The notes under the pieces: generated by a model
Told to the model about the DNA's origin: nothing
Seen by the model: only the letters and a program-made list of their open reading frames with translations
Database searches by the model: none
From: Marsupella aquatica
Lineage: Eukaryota > Marchantiophyta
Direction of reading: 5' to 3'
DNA: 64,000 nucleotides
NCBI GenBank assembly: GCA_973895155.1
Contig: OZ316898.1
Span: 16,616,001 to 16,680,000 of the forward strand
Program-made: the position numbers and the translations under genes
In this document: in pieces, positions 57,705 through 64,000 of the stretch
How positions within the stretch are numbered: the first letter of the stretch is position 1
Layout: the number at the start of each line of letters is the position of its first letter

Positions 57705-60700
57705 CTTTGCATCTTCTATTTGAAGTCTTGTTCAATGATTGTCATGATTCAAAGCGGACTATGATCTGTCGGAGGGTTTGAACACCTATTTTGCTCAAAG
57801 GCGGTTCTGGAAATCGAACAGTATCAGCAACATGGTGTATTAGTAATCTCTTGTAAGCCACGTCGATGGAAACTCTGGCGATACACATGTACATCACGGG
57901 TAACATATTTATGAATCATCAGTAAGTATATCCCGTCTAGCAAGTGCATGTGCCCCAATTGAAATCACACAGATGGTGGGAAGCAGATGAAGGGATTTGA
58001 TCGAGTGTGATTGTGGGAAAAGAAAATGTTGACTTGCCTTCCACGCAAAAGAAGCGACATCAGTAGCTTCCACCATTTCAAAAGCCTTTTTATTACGCGC
58101 CCAAAGAAGCACAGGTGGTGAGGCCCAAATGTTGGCCTGAGCAAGGGGTCCTGCATAATTTATATTATTGATGCGTCGAGCATAATTTACTTCCTTTGTT
58201 GATTCTTTCACACGTTTCTAGTAGAAATGTGGGATGAGTGATTAGCTATCACACTACCAAATAACGAAAAGCTCCAAATATGAAGACCCGAAGGCAAGGG
58301 ACCCAATAGAGGGGCAAAAACAAGGGAAACATCATAGGAAATCCAACGAGCCAAAAAGCTCCAAAGATATAGTCCCCAACAACGGCAAAAGGTCTACAAT
58401 CTTACTAAGTCACAAATAAAAGTTCTGGTAAAATTTTGGAGGAAACCACATAGGTGGGTCACAAAACATAATTTTTCTAGAGGGGCCCTAGAACCAAACA
58501 GCCTTGGCCCTACAAGGAGTTGTATATGCCTAAGCTCTATTGTGCAGCAGACACCAGCTTACAGAAGAAAGTGAGAGCACAAAAAGATCACACATGCCTG
58601 TAGGAAATGATCAGAGATAGGGTGTAGAACCCCAAAGACCTCCAAAGCCAGTGGGTAGAACAAATGGTCAGGATAACAAGCAGCATGTGCCTCCTTGAGC
58701 TGGGTTATCTTGGCTGCAACATGGCCTGGTACATTTGATAGCAATTGCATCGTTGTTCCCACCAATAGGATTTGCCACAATCTCATCGCAACAACAGGAA
58801 CTTGTGCCCTAACATAGACCAGATTATCCCCGGGTGGAACTGGTCCATAAACATGGTATCTGAGATGGTATCATGCCATGACATCAGTATGTCATAGTCT
58901 TCTCACTCAGCATGACCAAACCTGACTATATGAACTCCCTTTGGGTCCATAGGCACCTTGTAAACACAAGTGGGTTGGCCTAGGAGGCATGGGTGGGGTA
59001 GACCAAGTCAGTGGTGCATAGGCGTGGTGAAGATGAAAGAACTCATACGGATGGGGGGCCACAAAGAACTTCTAGAAGATAGCCATACTCCTGAACTATC
59101 ACCCATACAAGACAAAAGACGTGCTCAAATTGAGTCACATGGTGTATTTGTGAACATGTTAGAAAGGGTGTAATGGTGTCTGCGGTCAAAAATCACCTGT
59201 TGAACTATATCCACACTGCTTTCCTGCCTGCATAGCCACCTTCCCCACATGAACCCTTTGCTGGCTCAGAATCCGTACCATACCAGTCCTGCACAATGTA
59301 GTGCCGATAGTAGTCAACCGGCATGTCAATGCTAGCACTGGTACCTGGCCATGAGCGATCTCTCTCCACCATGCCCCAGTTTGCCTCCTAATGAAGAGCC
59401 CTAGGAGGTGAAGCTGCATGCATGTGTGAGATGAGAAGTACTTAAGTGACCCTAGGTCAATGATACAATTATGTCTATTGCTTTTGGTGGGCTCTCAGAT
59501 AGGAACAAAGGTGCAAAGGGTTGGCTTCAACAGTGGGGTAAGCCATGGGTTTTTCCGGGGTTTTATTGCAGGGAGGAGATAGGAAACCTATCGATTTAGT
59601 ATGAATACAAGCAGGACCAAAGCTCAAAAACCTGTAAGCCATCACAACAAACAAAACTAACAATCGCACATGAACGAGCCACTGAATGGCTTGCAGACCC
59701 CAATACCAGAATTCACCCATTTGGATAGCTTAAATGATCTTCTTTTGGCAAGAAGGGTACAAAAGAGATCAATTCAGCTGAGAAAAGTTTTGTCTGTAAC
59801 TATTTGGGGAATGTTAAATCCATTCCAAAATTATATTGTATACTGTTTAGAACAAGCCCAACTATTCATACTCCATCCCTAGGTTTTATTGTATACAGTT
59901 TAAAACAACCCCCGTCACTGATGCAACGTGCTAGTACAAATTATCAAAATGAGCTGGTCTTATATTTATGGATGAATGCATAAAACCCAAGTGTAGTTAA
60001 TATTTTTTTCAATGAACATCAAAATGATTTTCAAGGCAGAAGCACCCCAATTGATGCATGTCCAGATGCATTCCTCTCTAGTGCGTTCTCTTCTATGGTC
60101 GAAGCAAAGCGAAATGTGGACCTCGTTCTCCATTCGTTGCTCAATCATACACCACCTCATGAACTTTTCCCAATGCATGAAGGGAGCTCTTTCCAAAGTA
60201 CAGTGCTTATTCAGATCGGTCTTAGAAAGCTGCTCTGGCAAGGCTCGAGTCTTGAGGAGTCTTTGTAAGACGGCTGGTTCATCATGATGGACGGTGGAGG
60301 GTGCTTTCCTGAAAGGGGGAATTTCATTTATTGATCTTAGCCCAGCTAATGCAGTGCGAGGAAGACTCCCATGAATCCCGCTCACGGCTCACCCAAGTGA
60401 AAGAAGAGATGCTAGGAATATTTTCTATTAAATTCTTGAATCTTCGTCACCCTTAGATTTCCCTAGATTTAGGGCGAGCCATCAGATTATGGCTAATAGA
60501 CCCTATGGCTCGGTGGGAGACTGGCCAGGGAAACCCAAGGTCTCTGGTCAATTGTACGCAAGGTTACCGAAGTCGTACCTTTTGCCACTAGGAAAGCAAT
60601 GCTTACAGTCTCCGGCTGCTGCTGACTGCTGAGGCTGTACAGTGTTTTAATTGCCCTCTCCCTCTGAAGGAATGGACTGCACGGAGTGTCCTGTAAAGCA

Positions 60701-62519
60701 GCTTGACTTGGGGGGCCAGATTCCGATGGAGGGAGCACGGAGCTTGCCTATTGCCTAGCCTCTGTCCTGAAGTTCACCGCATGCAGGTGGTGACAGATTT
60801 TCCTTCCTGCAGATTCCAAGGCGGGGTCTTCGTGGTGTCAGATTTTCCTCCTAGCAGATTCCGGGCAAATAAGAAACTCGCAGTTCAGGCTTCCGGTTTC
60901 AATTCTGTGAGAGTTGTTGTCATCCATCGACTTCACCCGACGGTACAGGTGCTTGCAGATGCACCACTTCGTTGCATCAGACCTCTTCTGCTTCGAGAAT
61001 CGAGCTCAGAGGTGGACATGTGTAGATGGTGATGGTTCGGCCTTTGGGTTGTGGTTCTGGCGAAGTGTTTCACATTACAGTAGTTCGAAGATAATAGTTG
61101 GGCGGACCTTGGATGTTCACTCTTCAGGCTTTGCAGCAAGACACTGGCATAGTGTTTCTACAGAGAGGCATTCAAGGAGGCGGTTGGTAGCGACGATAGA
61201 CTACAGACCGCCATGGAGACAGGCAGGAAGCAGCCCAACCCGAGCTCACGAGTCCTTTTTGGGGGCTGGAGATGAAAAGTGACTTACTGATGTATTAATA
61301 ATTGGAGGTTGATTCCACTCCTTAGTATTGCAGAACAAAGGTCGAGGCTAATCGATCGTTCATTTGCGTGGTGTGGGATGTTTCCTAAATGTTCGTGAAA
61401 TCCATCGTCAATTGGGCCGCTTGGTTTGCTCGTCTGCATTCTCGAATTTAATGTAATGAGCCGTAGTGGTAGTGCCCTGACCTTCCTTCCTCCCCCGCCT
61501 TGCCTTTCTCAGCTCACGAGAATCTGCTCAACAGAACGCTTGTTGCATCAATCTTCACCAAATTGATCTTTTATCCGTGCTCCACTTTCTCTTTTCTTCG
61601 AAGTTGTTCTTCTACGAGAACGATGCATGGTACAATAAACTTTGCTCTTCTTCGAGGCAATTCTTCATTTGAGTTGGCCTGGTGATGTAGCCAACTCTTG
61701 GCCGAAAGACTGGAGCAAGGAAGAAAGCATTCAACCGGGGGACTGCTGACTGGGTCGGTGTGCTGTCAAAACTCTGATTCATATCTACTTTAGACTAAGG
61801 CTTCCTTCCAGATTTTGTTCTATGAATGGCATTTTGGTGATTGATCCCTTGAAGTGACCCCTTGCAGCCTTGTCAGCTCCCCGTTCCTTGCAGTTGTGTC
61901 AGTTGAAAAATCAGCTTGACCTCCTGGAGCGGTCCAGTCTTTCAATTGGAAGATATCACTGAGTGGCAGAGGAGGCTGGGCAGTGTGCACATTGGTGTCC
62001 GATTTTCTCCTTCGAGATTCGACTGAGCACGGACGATATGCGGTGTCAACAATGTCACTCTCGGGCAGAAACTTCTGGTGATGCTAAGATTGATGCGCAC
62101 ATGCGGAGTGGTGGTGAAGTCTGCTTGTTCGCCCCAGAGTCTGGCCCACAACGGCACGTGGATGAATGTCTCAACTGAGGAGAGCAACGAAGGAAGACCC
62201 AATTTTTGCAATGCGTAAAGCAAGACCAGTCTTGTCTCGGTGGTACAGCAGCGCACAGTATGCTCGGTGAAGTCCATCCCGCTTGAGCGGTGAAAAAAAG
62301 TCCTTTCTGATGGTGACCACATTCTGACCATCCTTTGACTTCTCTAATCATTCCTATCGGCCAAAATTTTTGGCATCACTTTCGTGGATTTTGTGTACTG
62401 TTGGAGATTAGCAAAAGCCAGGGTGGAAAGAAGAAGGGTGAGGTTTGGGCGAGATTCCTGGGAAGTGTTTAATATTGAAGCTCAGAGAAGTGACAGGGAT
62501 TGTTGAAAGGGGTCCGTGG
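57705..62519. other. Intergenic and 5' region of the ARM-repeat gene
   Basis: No family similarity is visible on either strand. An internal repeat, (G/C)TGACAGATTTTCCTTCCTGCAGATTCC and its diverged copy, lies at about 60788 and 60835. From about 60700 GC content rises towards the gene at 62520, and this part may hold its promoter and 5' UTR, possibly with an intron. Short open frames at 60703-61282 are probably untranslated. Confidence 0.4.
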
Positions 62520-64000
62520 ATGCGCACTGCAGAGGAGGAAGATGAGGCCGGACACTTTAGGCCTGATGCATGGAAAGTGGCATGGGAAGCAGCGCAGGAT
62601 GTGCCAGCGCCATCCTGCGAGGTTAAGGCAGCAGCAGAGAGGCTTGTCACGGCAGAGAATCTCCAACAGGCCCTGGGATGGTTGATACTCTCCCAAATCG
62701 GTATCCTCCTTGGCTCATTCGGCCAGCTTATGTCCGTGGCCGTATGCTTGCTACTCTTTGCCATCTTCATGGTGGAAGCCTCGCTGAAATATCTTCGGAC
62801 CTGGGTACACAGGCGCTTTTTCATGGATGTGCCTTGTGCCTTTGTGCCCATTCACGAGGAGAGAGCCTATGATTCGCTCGAGGTCTTCGGAAGGTACCTC
62901 CTTTCTGCTGTTCTGCTGGAACTCCTCCTCTACGTTCCTTTCATATATGTGGTTGTGGACTTCTCCAGGGATTATTACATCAACACCGATCATTGTAATT
63001 CAGATCCCAATTATCCCTGCCCTCAGCTCGGGACTAATCTGTTAGTTTACCTACTCTTCATCTGTACTTTCACAACGATTGGGCATTGGCTGACGAGCCT
63101 GTTGACCGTCCTGGCGTTCTATTTTGCCATGGGGAGCGGCATAGTGCCTCCGTTTCGGGATGGGAAAATGAAAACGCGGAATTTTAACAACGAAGAAGGG
63201 ACCAGCTTGAAATGGATGAGCCCGTGTAATTGCAGCGGCAGCCGTTGCAAAGTGAGCAAGCGGCGTCTCTCCATCCCCAGAACTCACTTTGACCGGGTGC
63301 TCTGCCTCACTTGGTGGGTTCATATGGCGAGGCATCGTCATCTCTCCGCAATGGTGGCCAGCGCCCAACCCGGCAGCTGTGGATTGTCCGGGCATTGGTT
63401 TGAGAGTGTGTCCGAGCTGAGGCGAATTGTGGAGAAATGTCTCTTAACTGGAGCTGGAGACCATATCTTGAACTCTAACGGGCCTCTATGGGTATCTCAA
63501 GAAATGGCCCTTAGGGCGTTGGTTATCGTTTCTAAGCAACCGAGAGGAAGTATCTGGTGTAAGGACATTCTCCAGAAGAATGGATTTGATCTTTTGGTGC
63601 AGGTTGTGAGGGAAGGGAAGGGGTCAACAAGCAGAGGGTTGGCTGCCGCTGCCATTGCAGTTTTGGCCACTCAGGACAAGGACATTCTAAGAGAACAGGG
63701 TGCTGACCTTTCCTTGGCTGTAACTCCCTTGAGGAGACTGCTCAGATATAAGGAGCATGAATTGAAAGAGGTTGCGCTCGGAGCCTTGCTGAATACTGCT
63801 TTGACTGACGATGACAAGCAATTCAAGAATCTCCTTTTACAATTCCATAGCTCGGATGGAGTTGTGGGGGGTTCTCGTGGCACTTTCATGTCCACTCTCA
63901 TGGACATTGCCCAAAATGGTCCGACGACTACTTGTCAGGAGCTTGCTATAGGTTTGCTGACTCGCTTGGCTGCTGACAGCCCACAGGCTCGGACGGCTCT
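62520..64000 (+). CDS. ARM-repeat membrane protein, N-terminal part (runs off the window)
   Basis: A single frame stays open from ATG 62520 to the window edge (493 codons so far). An in-frame TGA near 62438 and no ATG between support this start. The N-terminus is acidic. Three hydrophobic segments follow, at about residues 58-88 (SVAVCLLLFAIFMVEASL), 127-148 (LLSAVLLELLLYVPFIYVVV) and 170-203 (LLVYLLFICTFTTIGHWL). From about residue 285 helical repeats of armadillo type begin (SELRRIVEKCLL, QEMALRALVIVS, RGLAAAAIAVLA, KEVALGALLNTAL). Plant proteins of this layout, annotated only as ARM-repeat superfamily membrane proteins, have no settled role that I know. Codon choice is GC-rich and the frame undamaged, so it should be functional. 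The 3' end lies outside. Confidence 0.85.
   Translation, partial: MRTAEEEDEAGHFRPDAWKVAWEAAQDVPAPSCEVKAAAERLVTAENLQQALGWLILSQIGILLGSFGQLMSVAVCLLLFAIFMVEASLKYLRTWVHRRFFMDVPCAFVPIHEERAYDSLEVFGRYLLSAVLLELLLYVPFIYVVVDFSRDYYINTDHCNSDPNYPCPQLGTNLLVYLLFICTFTTIGHWLTSLLTVLAFYFAMGSGIVPPFRDGKMKTRNFNNEEGTSLKWMSPCNCSGSRCKVSKRRLSIPRTHFDRVLCLTWWVHMARHRHLSAMVASAQPGSCGLSGHWFESVSELRRIVEKCLLTGAGDHILNSNGPLWVSQEMALRALVIVSKQPRGSIWCKDILQKNGFDLLVQVVREGKGSTSRGLAAAAIAVLATQDKDILREQGADLSLAVTPLRRLLRYKEHELKEVALGALLNTALTDDDKQFKNLLLQFHSSDGVVGGSRGTFMSTLMDIAQNGPTTTCQELAIGLLTRLAADSPQARTA

Noticed and set aside
60703-61282. Coding exons upstream of the ARM-repeat gene
   Set aside because: The frames overlap each other with no motif, and an in-frame stop precedes the ARM start at 62520; more likely untranslated.
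1-64000. CRISPR arrays, bacterial operons or ribosome binding sites
   Set aside because: Introns, plant transposons and plant gene families show eukaryotic nuclear DNA; no array of equal repeats and spacers is present.
1-64000. tRNA and rRNA genes
   Set aside because: No cloverleaf with A and B box spacing and no rRNA core sequence was recognised by eye; a covariance-model scan would be needed to exclude them.

Overview
The window is nuclear DNA of a land plant. The evidence is spliced genes with GT-AG introns, a WAV2/Bem46-type alpha/beta hydrolase, an F-box/LRR gene, an ARM-repeat membrane protein, TTTAGGG-like interspersed motifs, and plant-type CACTA, hAT, Ty3/gypsy and Ty1/copia elements. 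A non-seed plant (bryophyte, lycophyte or fern) fits the style of the genes, but this is an impression and cannot be proved from the sequence. About two thirds of the window is transposon-derived, much of it nested and broken.

Layout. 1-8748 is the right part of a CACTA-like element. It has ~580-bp tandem repeats at 1-2300, an interior with no recognisable transposase, and a GTCATT/AATGAC-rich right end closing at 8748 in a CACTAGTAC terminus. At 10.2-15 kb there is a decayed hAT transposase (+ strand) behind a long leader containing a G-rich minisatellite. The same leader recurs inverted at 29.9-31.3 kb, in front of a decayed minus-strand gene with kinase, coiled-coil and RING-H2-like parts. 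The two leaders are either two copies of one family or the long inverted arms of a single old element. A complete 9.7-kb CACTA element (17254-26952, ATC target duplication) sits inside the RING-H2-like region of that gene.

The complete CACTA element is the most interesting object. It has a TNPA-like gene on the minus strand. Diverging from it on the plus strand is a unit with a CxCxxC N-terminal piece joined to a SET (lysine-methyltransferase-like) domain, followed by a TNP2/DUF4218/DUF4216 transposase. CGCAAA/TTTGCG repeats occur at both ends and also in two internal clusters. A few stop codons and one frameshift show this copy is recently inactivated.

31.4-36.8 kb holds an unrecognised module with an FDGNHC motif (second copy at 51.2-51.9 kb), uncharacterised coding remnants, and the 3' part of a Ty3/gypsy element whose integrase ends in a degenerate PHD finger, followed by LTR-like direct repeats. 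38.3-40.9 kb is an F-box/LRR gene with two exons. 44.5-48.9 kb is a minus-strand Ty1/copia remnant with gag, protease and integrase but no reverse transcriptase. 53.4-56.5 kb is an intact seven-exon WAV2-like hydrolase gene. 62.5-64 kb is the start of an ARM-repeat membrane protein gene running off the window. The remaining intergenic stretches carry small tandem and inverted repeats and nothing else I can name.
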